Of a stretch of 8,805 bases of DNA, positions 1 through 6,499 are shown in pieces (position 1 is the stretch's first letter; each line of letters starts with the position of its first letter). The DNA is from Colimorpha_A sp045540115 (GTDB lineage Bacteria > Bacillota > Clostridia > Oscillospirales > CAG-272). The DNA lies in NCBI GenBank assembly GCA_045540115.1, contig JAZQGR010000011.1, positions 1 through 8,805 on the forward strand. Direction: 5' to 3'. The translations under genes were made by a program, and so were the position numbers. A model generated the notes under the pieces. The model ran no database searches. It had not been told where the DNA came from and saw only the letters and a list, made by a program, of their open reading frames with translations.

Positions 1-720
1 TCCGATGCCGATACCTACTCCCAGGCAACCGGTGCCAATGGATCGGAAGGCTGGAGCGAATCGGCAGGCATCAGCAATTCTGTTGGACAAACTGCCGGCA
101 ACAGCTATTCCGAATCGGTTGGTGTTTCCAGCGGTGAAAGTTATACAGCAACACAGGGTATCACACAGGGTACCTCTGAGAGCTACGGACAGAGCGTAAG
201 CCAGACCGAGAGTGCCGGTTGGAATCAGAGTGTTGCGAATTCCTACGGACAGTCTGTGGGCATTACAGAGTCCCAGGGACATACCGTTGGTGCCTCTGTA
301 GGTCAGACCTATTCTCAGGGTATGACACAGGGGACCAGTGAAACTTGGGGTACTACCCAGTCTCAAGGAGTCAGTGAGGGTTTTGGTGAGAGCCACGGAA
401 CCAACTGGGGCGTGAACGCTTCTCAAAGCAGCGGTACCAATTCCTCGGATATGCAAGGCACCACGCATATGAATGCCAACGGTACCAATGCATCCGAAAA
501 CTGGGGTGAGAATAAATCCAACACTGTATCCAATTCTCAGTCCGATTCCTATACGCAGAATTCTTCCCATACGACCGGTCAATCGTGGGGACAGACTACC
601 AGTAACGGAACCGGCTCCAGTGTGGCACAGAGCATCGGCAAATCCACCGGACAGTCAATGGGCACGAGCAGCATGATGACAAGAGGTGCCGCAACCAGTA
701 TGGGTATCGGTCCCTCCGTG
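1..720 (+). repeat. Low-complexity Ser/Gly/Thr/Gln repeat tract within the ATPase gene
   Basis: About 240 codons are built from irregular short units of the form G-x-S/T-x, such as TQGTSESYGQS, NSYGQSVG and TQGTSETWG. Aromatic residues (W, Y) recur at intervals, and Lys and Arg are almost absent until roughly codon 170. The units have diverged at the DNA level, so this is an old protein repeat and not a recent tandem duplication. It continues past the left edge. Similar Ser/Gly stretches occur, from general knowledge, in some ATP-binding proteins of Gram-positive conjugative elements. The structure is unknown; a flexible linker or a beta-rich repeat fold are both possible. Confidence 0.8.
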
Positions 721-2508
721 GGCTATGCAAAGAGCTATCAGTGGCTTGATCAGGAGGTTCAGAACATTCTGACGCTGCTTCAGTTCCAGAATGACAGACT
801 GATGAAGGCCCTTCGTGGAAACGGAGCGTTTTTCACCGATGTATATCTGGCCACAGACAGTGAAGAAAGCCTTGCTGCGGCAGGAACCCTTGCCAAGTCG
901 TCTTGGTCAAACGACGAGTCAAGAATCTGCCCCTTGCAAGTCATGGATCTTTCTGCTGAAGAGCAGAATCACCTGATTTATCATTTTTATGCTTTTTCTC
1001 CCGATAACCGCAAGGACGGTATTCCGGGTCGTATGGAGTCCTACCGTTACTCCACCATCCTGCTCGGTGAAGAATTCAGTGCTTACACGCATCTCCCGAG
1101 AATCAGTGAAGGTGGTATCTTTGCGGACGTTGGCGACATTCCCAAGTTTGCCGTTCCGTCTCAGAAGAACGGCGAGGTATATATCGGAAAAGTCCTTTCC
1201 GGCGAGCGTTGGACGCAAAGCTCCGGTTACGAGACACCCTTTGAGTTCCGTATTGACGACAGCGAGCTGATGCACGGCATCTTTACGGGTGAATCCCGTT
1301 CCGGCAAGACGGTTGCCGCGACAAGATTTATTTCCGAGCTTACCAAGGTAAGACGAAAGAAGACCGGCAAACGTCTTCGTATCGTTGCCCTTGACCCGAA
1401 GCAGGATTGGCGTATCCTTGCAAAGTTTGTGGAACCTGAGAGATTCCATTTCTACAGTCTGGGCAATCCCGAGTTTTTGCCGATCAGTTTGAATCTTTGT
1501 AAGGTACCCAAGAACGTAAACCCCCAGGTTTGGGCTGACTCGATTATTGAGATCTTCTGCCGTGCCTACGGTTTGATGGAACGTGGTAAGGCAATCCTGG
1601 CAGAATCTCTTTACGCTCTATACGATGAGGCAGGAGTGTTTGAAGATGCACCGAACTGGCGCGACTTTGTACCGCAACGATCGGCGCAGGTTACCTTCCC
1701 GAAGTTGTACGAGCGTATGAATAAGATCAAGCTTGACCTGGAGGATCCTATGAAATCCGGAAAGGGAAGAATGGGCAATGAGGCAAGAGACGCTTACACC
1801 CGTGTTCTTGACCGTCTGCAGATCTTTGGACGAAAATTCTCCATCGAATCCCGTCTGTTCGGACAGAGCGACGGTATCGGCGTCGATGAGTTGATCGGTA
1901 AGGACGACGTTATTGTTTTGGAGAGTTACGGTCTTGAGACGACCTTTAAGAACTTTGTCTTCGGCTGTATCACCAGTGGCTTCTTCAAATACGCCCAGGG
2001 CCACGAAAAAGGCTTCCTGGCGGACGATCAGTACGAAACCGTGCTCGTGATTGAAGAAGCAAACGAGGTCCTTACAGGCTCAGATACAGCGGGTACGGGC
2101 AACAGCTCCATGCCCTCCTTTGGCGGTCAGTCCGAATTTGAAAAGATCCTTGACCAGTCCGCGGGACTTGGGCTCTTTATCTTCTCTATCACGCAGAAGG
2201 TTGCGGATATGCCTTCCTCGGTCATTGCTAACTCCGGTCTTATTTTTGCGGGTAAGATATCCCGTCCCGATGACGTTATGACCATCATCCGTAAGATTGG
2301 TCGTGAGGAACGCTACGATGACCGTGATATCCTCAAATGGTTCCCGCGTTCTCCCATCGGTTGGTTTGTTTGCCGAAGCTCCCGAAACTTTGACTTTAAG
2401 GAATCCGAACCGGTTCTTGTTAAAGTCGAGCCTCTGAATGTGGAGCCTCCCAACAACTACGAGCTGGAGACAAGAATGCTTCAAAGAAGCGCTATATCAT
2501 TACTGTAA
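1..2508 (+). CDS. HerA/VirB4-like ATPase with long Ser/Gly-rich repeat region (5' end outside window)
   Basis: The frame is open from base 1, so the visible 835 codons are the C-terminal part of a larger protein; the ATG at 256 lies inside the repeat and has no convincing ribosome binding site. Codons 1 to about 240 are a Ser/Gly/Thr/Gln/Asn-rich tract of short repeats. A folded domain follows, starting near nt 724. The Walker A motif GESRSGKT is at nt 1288-1311, a LDPKQDW strand is near nt 1390-1410 and the Walker B motif VLVIEEAN is at nt 2041-2064. Near nt 2160-2300 a stretch with SITQK and ISRPDD resembles the sensor and C-terminal part of HerA/VirB4/TraG-type motors. These hexameric ATPases move DNA or protein substrates at membranes, typically in conjugation or secretion. 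The ATPase family is clear; the substrate is unknown. It is the first visible gene of a co-directional cluster and is followed by a strong hairpin. Confidence 0.85.
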   Translation, partial: SDADTYSQATGANGSEGWSESAGISNSVGQTAGNSYSESVGVSSGESYTATQGITQGTSESYGQSVSQTESAGWNQSVANSYGQSVGITESQGHTVGASVGQTYSQGMTQGTSETWGTTQSQGVSEGFGESHGTNWGVNASQSSGTNSSDMQGTTHMNANGTNASENWGENKSNTVSNSQSDSYTQNSSHTTGQSWGQTTSNGTGSSVAQSIGKSTGQSMGTSSMMTRGAATSMGIGPSVGYAKSYQWLDQEVQNILTLLQFQNDRLMKALRGNGAFFTDVYLATDSEESLAAAGTLAKSSWSNDESRICPLQVMDLSAEEQNHLIYHFYAFSPDNRKDGIPGRMESYRYSTILLGEEFSAYTHLPRISEGGIFADVGDIPKFAVPSQKNGEVYIGKVLSGERWTQSSGYETPFEFRIDDSELMHGIFTGESRSGKTVAATRFISELTKVRRKKTGKRLRIVALDPKQDWRILAKFVEPERFHFYSLGNPEFLPISLNLCKVPKNVNPQVWADSIIEIFCRAYGLMERGKAILAESLYALYDEAGVFEDAPNWRDFVPQRSAQVTFPKLYERMNKIKLDLEDPMKSGKGRMGNEARDAYTRVLDRLQIFGRKFSIESRLFGQSDGIGVDELIGKDDVIVLESYGLETTFKNFVFGCITSGFFKYAQGHEKGFLADDQYETVLVIEEANEVLTGSDTAGTGNSSMPSFGGQSEFEKILDQSAGLGLFIFSITQKVADMPSSVIANSGLIFAGKISRPDDVMTIIRKIGREERYDDRDILKWFPRSPIGWFVCRSSRNFDFKESEPVLVKVEPLNVEPPNNYELETRMLQRSAISLL

Positions 2509-2510
2509 AC

Positions 2511-2546
2511 GAGGAGAGCCCCAAGGCAGGGCTTTGGGGCTCTCTT
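2511..2546 (+). promoter_or_regulatory. Strong intergenic hairpin between ATPase and ParA-like gene
   Basis: GAGAGCCCCAA (2514-2524) pairs perfectly with TTGGGGCTCTC (2534-2544). The stem extends inward by three more pairs (2525-2527 with 2531-2533, one of them G-U) and outward by two (2512-2513 with 2545-2546). No T-run follows (TTATCAAAA), so it is a poor intrinsic terminator and may act in mRNA stability or partial attenuation. Its 3' arm CTCTCTT can alternatively pair with the downstream Shine-Dalgarno. Confidence 0.65.
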
Positions 2547-2554
2547 ATCAAAAA

Positions 2555-2561
2555 AGGAGGG
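2555..2561 (+). promoter_or_regulatory. Ribosome binding site fixing a TTG start
   Basis: AGGAGGG lies 7 nt upstream of the TTG at 2569-2571. This near-perfect Shine-Dalgarno and its spacing justify the TTG start. It can pair with CTCTCTT at 2540-2546 over seven contiguous positions, two of them G-U. Confidence 0.85.
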
Positions 2562-2568
2562 AATATAA

Positions 2569-4026
2569 TTGACCAAAGGAATCTATTTTCTCGATAAAAA
2601 CTCAAGCCTCTTGTCGGATATTGAGAGCTTCTTTGTGGTAAACGATACGGTCTGCTATCGCGGCGGTACCGGTCTTTTGCAGCAAGCGCTTACCGAAACG
2701 CAAGCGAGAAAGGATATCGACATCATCGTTATCTCAGATAATCTTGTGGACGCAAGCTGTGTTGAGGCGTTGAAGGCACTTATGAATCATCCTGCCAAGA
2801 AGATCGTAGCCCTTCGTACCTCCGATGAGGTAACAAAGGAAAGGATCTCCAAGCACGCAGTGTTGATTACATACCCGTATTCCTGTAATCTGATCGAGGA
2901 GACCATCAAGCGTATGGCGGATGCACCGTCCTATACGGAAAGTGATCTGGAACGCATTGCAGAAAGCAAGGTAGATTCGGACAATCCGTTTTATAAGCCC
3001 GGTACCGATCGCAGGCAGACATCTGAACCCTCTACACAACAGAAGACACCGACCTTTCAGGAAAGGCTGAAGAATATTCAGCTCAGCCGTTATAAGCAAC
3101 CGGACAGCCGTGTGCTTCCTCAAAAGGTAGTTGCGATCCATTCCCAAAAGGGCGGCGTGGGCAAAAGCACGATTTCCCGTGAGCTTGCCATCGGTGCCAG
3201 CTGCCTTCAGATCAAAAAGGATTCCAGTACCTACCGTCCGAAAATTTGCCTTTGTGATTTTGATTTTGAGGCAGCCGACATTTCGATGATGATGAGCCTT
3301 GAGAATACACAGGGCATCATGACCTGGTGTGAGGACATAGATTATGAGGTGAAAAGAACGGGTGAGTCCACTGAGGATATCCGTTTTACCGAAAATGCCA
3401 TCAAGGAACGTTATCTGCAGCTTCACGAGTCCGGTGTTTACGTTCTTTGTGCACCGATTCGCAAGACAGACAGCTTCAAGATTGAAAGCGGACATATTGA
3501 GGCAATTATTGAGAATCTTCGTCTTTGTGATTTTGACGTGATCCTAATGGACACCGGCCCCAATATTCTGGACTGCACCTTAATGGCACTTTCCAAGGCG
3601 GATGAGATCTATGCCGTATGCAACTGCGATATGCTTTCTGCAAAACGAATTGACGGTATGTTGTCCGATGTCTTCAGTAAAATGGAGGGCTTTAATAATG
3701 CGAAAATCAGTTTGCTTGTTAATCGGATGCACGAGAAATCCGCGGTGACCGCACAAGAGCTCGCAAGAGCCTTGAATTTAACGCTTCTCGGTGAAATCCC
3801 GTATTATCCCGAAATTGTGGAGATAAATAACGAGGGCGTATCGGTATTTCTCAACCGCAGAAAAGTAAACGGGAGAGCAACAGAGTTTGCGGGTGCCTTT
3901 AAAGCTCTTGCAAGAAAACTGATCAAGCCCGAGTCCGGGAGAGTAAACGCCGGTGCATCACCCGCTTATACGGTGGAAGGACTGGATCCGCCCAAACATA
4001 AAGGAAATTTCGGAATATTTCGTTAA
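2569..4026 (+). CDS. CpaE/TadZ-like MinD/ParA-family ATPase
   Basis: This 485-residue protein starts at TTG 2569, behind a strong AGGAGGG. Residues 1-120 have alternating strands and helices resembling an atypical receiver domain (IIVISD, residues 52-57, at the usual acceptor strand), as found in CpaE/TadZ proteins. A polar linker of about 65 residues follows. The P-loop domain shows the deviant Walker A KGGVGKST (194-201) with its signature lysine, a Walker A' strand CDFDFEAAD (229-237), Walker B VILMDTGP (324-331) and a LLVNRM strand (382-387). Family members dimerise on ATP and position pili, secretion machines or DNA on membranes or the nucleoid. The C-terminal 35 residues form a basic, Pro/Gly-rich tail beyond the usual fold. 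Next to a HerA/VirB4-like motor, a machine-positioning role is more likely than plasmid partition, and no ParB-like gene follows; this is inference. Confidence 0.85.
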   Translation: MTKGIYFLDKNSSLLSDIESFFVVNDTVCYRGGTGLLQQALTETQARKDIDIIVISDNLVDASCVEALKALMNHPAKKIVALRTSDEVTKERISKHAVLITYPYSCNLIEETIKRMADAPSYTESDLERIAESKVDSDNPFYKPGTDRRQTSEPSTQQKTPTFQERLKNIQLSRYKQPDSRVLPQKVVAIHSQKGGVGKSTISRELAIGASCLQIKKDSSTYRPKICLCDFDFEAADISMMMSLENTQGIMTWCEDIDYEVKRTGESTEDIRFTENAIKERYLQLHESGVYVLCAPIRKTDSFKIESGHIEAIIENLRLCDFDVILMDTGPNILDCTLMALSKADEIYAVCNCDMLSAKRIDGMLSDVFSKMEGFNNAKISLLVNRMHEKSAVTAQELARALNLTLLGEIPYYPEIVEINNEGVSVFLNRRKVNGRATEFAGAFKALARKLIKPESGRVNAGASPAYTVEGLDPPKHKGNFGIFR

Positions 4027-4042
4027 TTCGCAGCTACACCCC

Positions 4043-4071
4043 TTGACTTTATAACAAAAATACACTATAAT
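4043..4071 (+). promoter_or_regulatory. Sigma-A type promoter
   Basis: The -35 box TTGACT (4043-4048) and the -10 box TATAAT (4066-4071) are separated by exactly 17 nt. One mismatch in twelve makes this the best promoter seen in the window. The expected transcript start near 4078 gives a leader of about 35 nt before the ATG at 4113. It probably serves the 47-residue protein and, by read-through, the genes after it. Confidence 0.85.
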
Positions 4072-4112
4072 ATAGGTAAATAGCAAAAGCAACAAGCGGA
4101 AAGGGGTATAAA

Positions 4113-4256
4113 ATGCGAAAAATCATATACGTGGCATTGATTCTTGGATTTCTTGTGGGAGCATTTTTCGCAATATATCTGAGACAACCAACAGGTTTCG
4201 CCGTGATGGCGGCGACCGGCCTTGCTTTTGCCTATACGGTAATGCGAGGCAAATAA
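4113..4256 (+). CDS. Small two-helix membrane protein (47 aa), unrecognised
   Basis: The frame starts at ATG 4113, six nt after the purine-rich GGAAAGGGG (4098-4106), and ends at TAA 4254-4256. The start MRKIIYVALILG leads into a hydrophobic segment (about residues 4-22). A short turn with YLRQPTG follows, then a second hydrophobic segment (about 28-43) ends in MRGK. The basic N-terminus and the RGK tail suggest both ends face the cytoplasm. It lies directly behind a near-consensus promoter, which supports real expression. I do not recognise a family. Possible roles are a small subunit or regulator of the membrane machine, or a toxin-like peptide; nothing in the sequence decides between them. 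Confidence 0.65.
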   Translation: MRKIIYVALILGFLVGAFFAIYLRQPTGFAVMAATGLAFAYTVMRGK

Positions 4257-4303
4257 CAATTCAATAAGTATCATCAATCATTCTTGTAATGAAACTGCCG
4301 ATT

Positions 4304-4336
4304 CGTGATAGCTGATACGGAACAGGAGCTATCGTG
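4304..4336 (+). promoter_or_regulatory. Hairpin covering the GTG start of the next gene
   Basis: GATAGCT (4307-4313) pairs perfectly with AGCTATC (4327-4333). Three more pairs, two of them G-U, extend the stem to 4304-4306 with 4334-4336, so the GTG start codon and the end of the CAGGAG Shine-Dalgarno (4323-4328) are inside the stem. The loop is 13 nt. It should lower initiation unless opened. GTATCA at 4268-4273 offers a weaker competing partner for TGATAC at 4313-4318. Confidence 0.55.
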
Positions 4337-5044
4337 AAACCGGAGTCTGTAATCATTTACGAACGGGTATTGAACGGAGAGCGATGGCCGACCCAATATG
4401 TCGGAACCGCTACGTCGTCCGAAAGGACGGCGGAAATCCTTCGATACCTGTTTTTTGATTTATTGGGGATAAAAGATTTCGATACTGCCAAGGCGGTATT
4501 GAATGCAGAATTCATAAAGGAGTATAGGTTAAGCGAGTTGATTTCCGGAATTAAGAAGCCTCCCGAACTGCTGCCCGATGAATACGATCATCTGCTGTGG
4601 ATCCTTTTTCCGGAGCGTAAAAAGGGAAGGCGTTCGCTGATCATCAAGCTGTACAGTGAGGTTCTTTCAGGTAAAAGAAACCGTTTTCCCTGGGGGTATT
4701 TTACCGACGTTCAGGAGGGGCGGTATCGTGCGGAGGTATGCATCAAGCATCTTTGCAGAAGAGTCCTCCATATGTCAGGAGATCGAATTGTCAAGGAGTT
4801 CAGCCATTCCAACGGCATCAAAACGCTGACCAAGTACAAACTCAGGACGGTACTGAACAGTGTCTATCCGTCATTATCGGATATGATGTACGAGGTTTTT
4901 CCGCAATACTGTTCAAAGCTGGATTATTATCAAAAACAGCAGGACAGACGACAATACCGATGGAGGAAAGATGAAAATGAAGATAGCAAATGCATTTGCA
5001 ACGCATCCCGGCAAGAAAGCCGAGACAGCGGAGAAGATCAATGA
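4334..5044 (+). CDS. Protein with two tandem DUF4046-like units
   Basis: The protein is 236 residues with a GTG start; CAGGAG lies 5 nt upstream and the repeat unit begins only a few residues in. It contains two related halves. Half one (about residues 6-96) begins IIYERVLNGERWP and ends near ILFPERKK. Half two (about 102-205) begins LIIKLYSEVLSGKRNRFPWG and ends near YEVFPQY. Each half has the order (Y)x-EVL-x-G-x-R-x-(F)P, then a helical stretch with a conserved Arg, then a Leu-rich segment ending in a PxxxxxxxxxxFP-type motif. From memory this resembles DUF4046-type repeats of Bacilli and Clostridia, whose function is unknown to me. It is rich in Arg and Lys, with a hydrophilic tail after 205 that overlaps the next gene. 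Nucleic-acid binding would be a guess. Confidence 0.6.
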   Translation: MKPESVIIYERVLNGERWPTQYVGTATSSERTAEILRYLFFDLLGIKDFDTAKAVLNAEFIKEYRLSELISGIKKPPELLPDEYDHLLWILFPERKKGRRSLIIKLYSEVLSGKRNRFPWGYFTDVQEGRYRAEVCIKHLCRRVLHMSGDRIVKEFSHSNGIKTLTKYKLRTVLNSVYPSLSDMMYEVFPQYCSKLDYYQKQQDRRQYRWRKDENEDSKCICNASRQESRDSGEDQ

Positions 5045-5729
5045 GGATTTTGCCCACGCATGGGAGAGCAAGGGTGTATATTATCAAGCTGTTGCAGATG
5101 GAAACGGAAGAGACGATACACTCAATCCGGGTGCTTTTGTAGTGAATGAAATCCACCGCTTTGTGGAGACCTATTCCGAAGATGGAATGAAGCCGGAGGA
5201 GATCGCACGGATGCTTCGCGGTGCCGTGCATTGTGCAAACCGCGTACTGTTAGCCTATAAGAGAGCAAACGGTGATAAATATGCAGCGTCTTTCAGTTCT
5301 CTTGACCTGACTGCTCTCTTTGACGGGGATAAGTTTATTTCTGTTCACGTAGGTGACACAAGAGCATACCTTCTGCGAGATAATCGGATGCACCAGCTGA
5401 CCAAGGATCACACCGAGGCTCAGAGGCTTTGTGACGAGGGGAAGATCACCAAAGAGCAGATCTTTATCCACCCGGAACGGGATATTCTGAATTCCGCTCT
5501 TGGTTTTGACAATCCTCACGTTGACGTCCGTGAAGGAAAAATTAAGCAGGGGGACATCATTCTTCTTCTGACAGACGGTGCCCACAAGGTGCTCTCAGCC
5601 GATCAGATACAAAGCATTGTGTTCTCAGCCGGCAATTGCTTTGATACCTGCAGCGGCATCATTGAGGGTGCCAATATGCTCGGCGGTCCCGATAATATCT
5701 CCGCTTGCGTTACCTATATTCCAACATAA
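4971..5729 (+). CDS. PP2C-family Ser/Thr protein phosphatase
   Basis: The length of 252 residues is typical of bacterial PP2C (PrpC/Stp) enzymes, which remove phosphate from Ser/Thr using two metal ions. The metal-binding acidic residues are in order: NED (24-26), ADG (42-44), TDG (201-203) and GGPDN (238-242), plus the core strand HVGDTRAYL (126-134). Two motifs are unusual: the ADG is followed by NGRDD where GMGG is common, and the strand before HVGD has SLDLT where GTT/ST is usual. Catalysis still looks possible. The start overlaps the upstream gene by 74 nt in another frame. GGAGG at 4962-4966 lies 4 nt before ATG 4971 and 10 nt before ATG 4977, and the wider spacing matches neighbouring genes, so 4977 is equally likely. 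No matching kinase is in the window. Confidence 0.85.
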   Translation: MKMKIANAFATHPGKKAETAEKINEDFAHAWESKGVYYQAVADGNGRDDTLNPGAFVVNEIHRFVETYSEDGMKPEEIARMLRGAVHCANRVLLAYKRANGDKYAASFSSLDLTALFDGDKFISVHVGDTRAYLLRDNRMHQLTKDHTEAQRLCDEGKITKEQIFIHPERDILNSALGFDNPHVDVREGKIKQGDIILLLTDGAHKVLSADQIQSIVFSAGNCFDTCSGIIEGANMLGGPDNISACVTYIPT

Positions 5730-5735
5730 TTAAAT

Positions 5736-5764
5736 AAGCAAAAGCTGAAAACGCTTCCTTGCTT
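5736..5764 (+). promoter_or_regulatory. Leader hairpin upstream of the membrane-protein gene
   Basis: AAGCAA (5736-5741) pairs with TTGCTT (5759-5764), and AAGC (5742-5745) pairs with GCTT (5753-5756). A CC bulge and a 7-nt loop complete a 10-pair stem. It is the first of two structured elements in the 93-nt gap and sits directly before the anti-Shine-Dalgarno element. Confidence 0.45.
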
Positions 5765-5767
5765 TCG

Positions 5768-5811
5768 CCTTTGTTAAAGGTAATACATACCAAAATTTTA
5801 GTTAACAAAGG
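5768..5811 (+). promoter_or_regulatory. Shine-Dalgarno-masking stem with a competing local hairpin
   Basis: CCTTTGTTAA (5768-5777) is a perfect 10-base complement of TTAACAAAGG (5802-5811), whose end is part of the AAAGGAG ribosome binding site (5807-5813). The same left arm can instead fold locally as CCTTT-GTT-AAAGG (5768-5780), which would release the site. The two folds exclude each other, as in a translational switch. Confidence 0.55.
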
Positions 5812-5822
5812 AGAGTATGAAA

Positions 5823-6431
5823 ATGAAAACACTGAAAACATTGGGAAGCACAAAATTTTGGATGATCCTCTCGGCGATGCTTATGGTCTTTATTCTTGTG
5901 GCCGGAATAATTCTGGTTGCTATGAACCCATTTAAAGTATCCGAACCAACAAGAAACGAGCAGTCATCTTCTTTGGTTCAGCAACAACAGCCGTCGCAGG
6001 ATACAAGCTTTGATGCAACAAAAGATCGCGTCAATCAGGTCAACGGCAATTACGGTCAAGGTGTCAAGAACTCCTATACCGGAGACAGCAGCACCATGGA
6101 ATCGATGATGAGACAACGAATGTTCTTTTCAGGACTGAAAAGTCTTTTAGTCATCATTCTTCTTGGCGTTGTAATTGCAGTGGTTATCGTCAAGGCACTG
6201 AAACCGGCCCTTTCAAAAAAGAAGGCAGGGGTTGTGGATGCCGGCGAGTCCGAAATCTCGGAGGAGGAACACAGATCTGCTCCTGCCAAAAAACAGCCGC
6301 AGATTCCAAAGAATAAGACGACTACCGCAAGTAAACCTGTGAAGACGATCGAGCAGGAGAACAAGACCGAGCAAAAGCCGGCGAGAGAAGCCGACGAAGA
6401 TGAGGTAACTGACGTTTGTCAGCTGCCTTGA
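5823..6431 (+). CDS. Two-helix membrane protein with charged tail, unrecognised
   Basis: AAAGGAG (5807-5813) lies 9 nt before ATG 5823 but only 3 nt before the in-frame ATG 5817, so 5823 is the better start; from 5817 the protein has 204 residues. Numbered from 5817, a basic N-terminus leads into a first membrane helix (about 14-36). A polar, Gln/Ser/Asn-rich loop of about 70 residues follows (SSSLVQQQQPSQ), then a second helix (about 106-128, LLVIILLGVVIAVVIV). Lys-rich residues flank it (KALKPALSKKK), and a highly charged Lys/Glu/Pro tail runs to the end. The positive flanks suggest that both ends are cytoplasmic and the loop is outside. The tail could contact the ATPases or the phosphatase; this is inference. 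No family recognised. Confidence 0.7.
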   Translation: MKTLKTLGSTKFWMILSAMLMVFILVAGIILVAMNPFKVSEPTRNEQSSSLVQQQQPSQDTSFDATKDRVNQVNGNYGQGVKNSYTGDSSTMESMMRQRMFFSGLKSLLVIILLGVVIAVVIVKALKPALSKKKAGVVDAGESEISEEEHRSAPAKKQPQIPKNKTTTASKPVKTIEQENKTEQKPAREADEDEVTDVCQLP

Positions 6432-6441
6432 TGCGAACACA

Positions 6442-6466
6442 GGGAAAGAGGTGCGTCCTCTTTCCC
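6442..6466 (+). promoter_or_regulatory. Perfect intergenic hairpin without T-run
   Basis: GGGAAAGAGG (6442-6451) and CCTCTTTCCC (6457-6466) form a perfect 10-pair stem with loop TGCGT. ATGC (6431-6434) and GCAT (6467-6470) can add pairs across a bulge. No T-run follows, so it is a weak terminator at best. CTCTTT (6458-6463) can also pair with GGAGAG (6485-6490), the next Shine-Dalgarno, with two G-U pairs. Confidence 0.6.
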
Positions 6467-6499
6467 GCATACATCATTTATGAAGGAGAGATTTGATTT

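Noticed and set aside
256..258. ATG 256 as the start of the first gene
   Set aside because: The frame is open back to base 1 with the same Ser/Gly repeat, so this is an internal Met.
1..720. CRISPR-like or tandem DNA repeat
   Set aside because: Units are short and vary at the base level; the repetition is in the protein, not in conserved DNA repeats with spacers.
919..1449. Minus-strand open frame of 176 codons
   Set aside because: Antisense to the HerA/VirB4-like ATPase, including its Walker A; no recognisable protein features.
2511..2546. Full-strength intrinsic terminator after the first gene
   Set aside because: The stem is strong but no T-run follows, so I list it only as a regulatory hairpin.
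2734..3495. Long open frame on the minus strand (253 codons)
   Set aside because: It lies wholly inside the ParA-like gene, shows no domain motifs, and the + strand frame carries clear Walker motifs. It is a codon-bias shadow.
2569..4026. Plasmid partition ParA
   Set aside because: The receiver-like N-terminal domain and long linker fit CpaE/TadZ better, and no ParB-like gene or centromere-like repeats follow.
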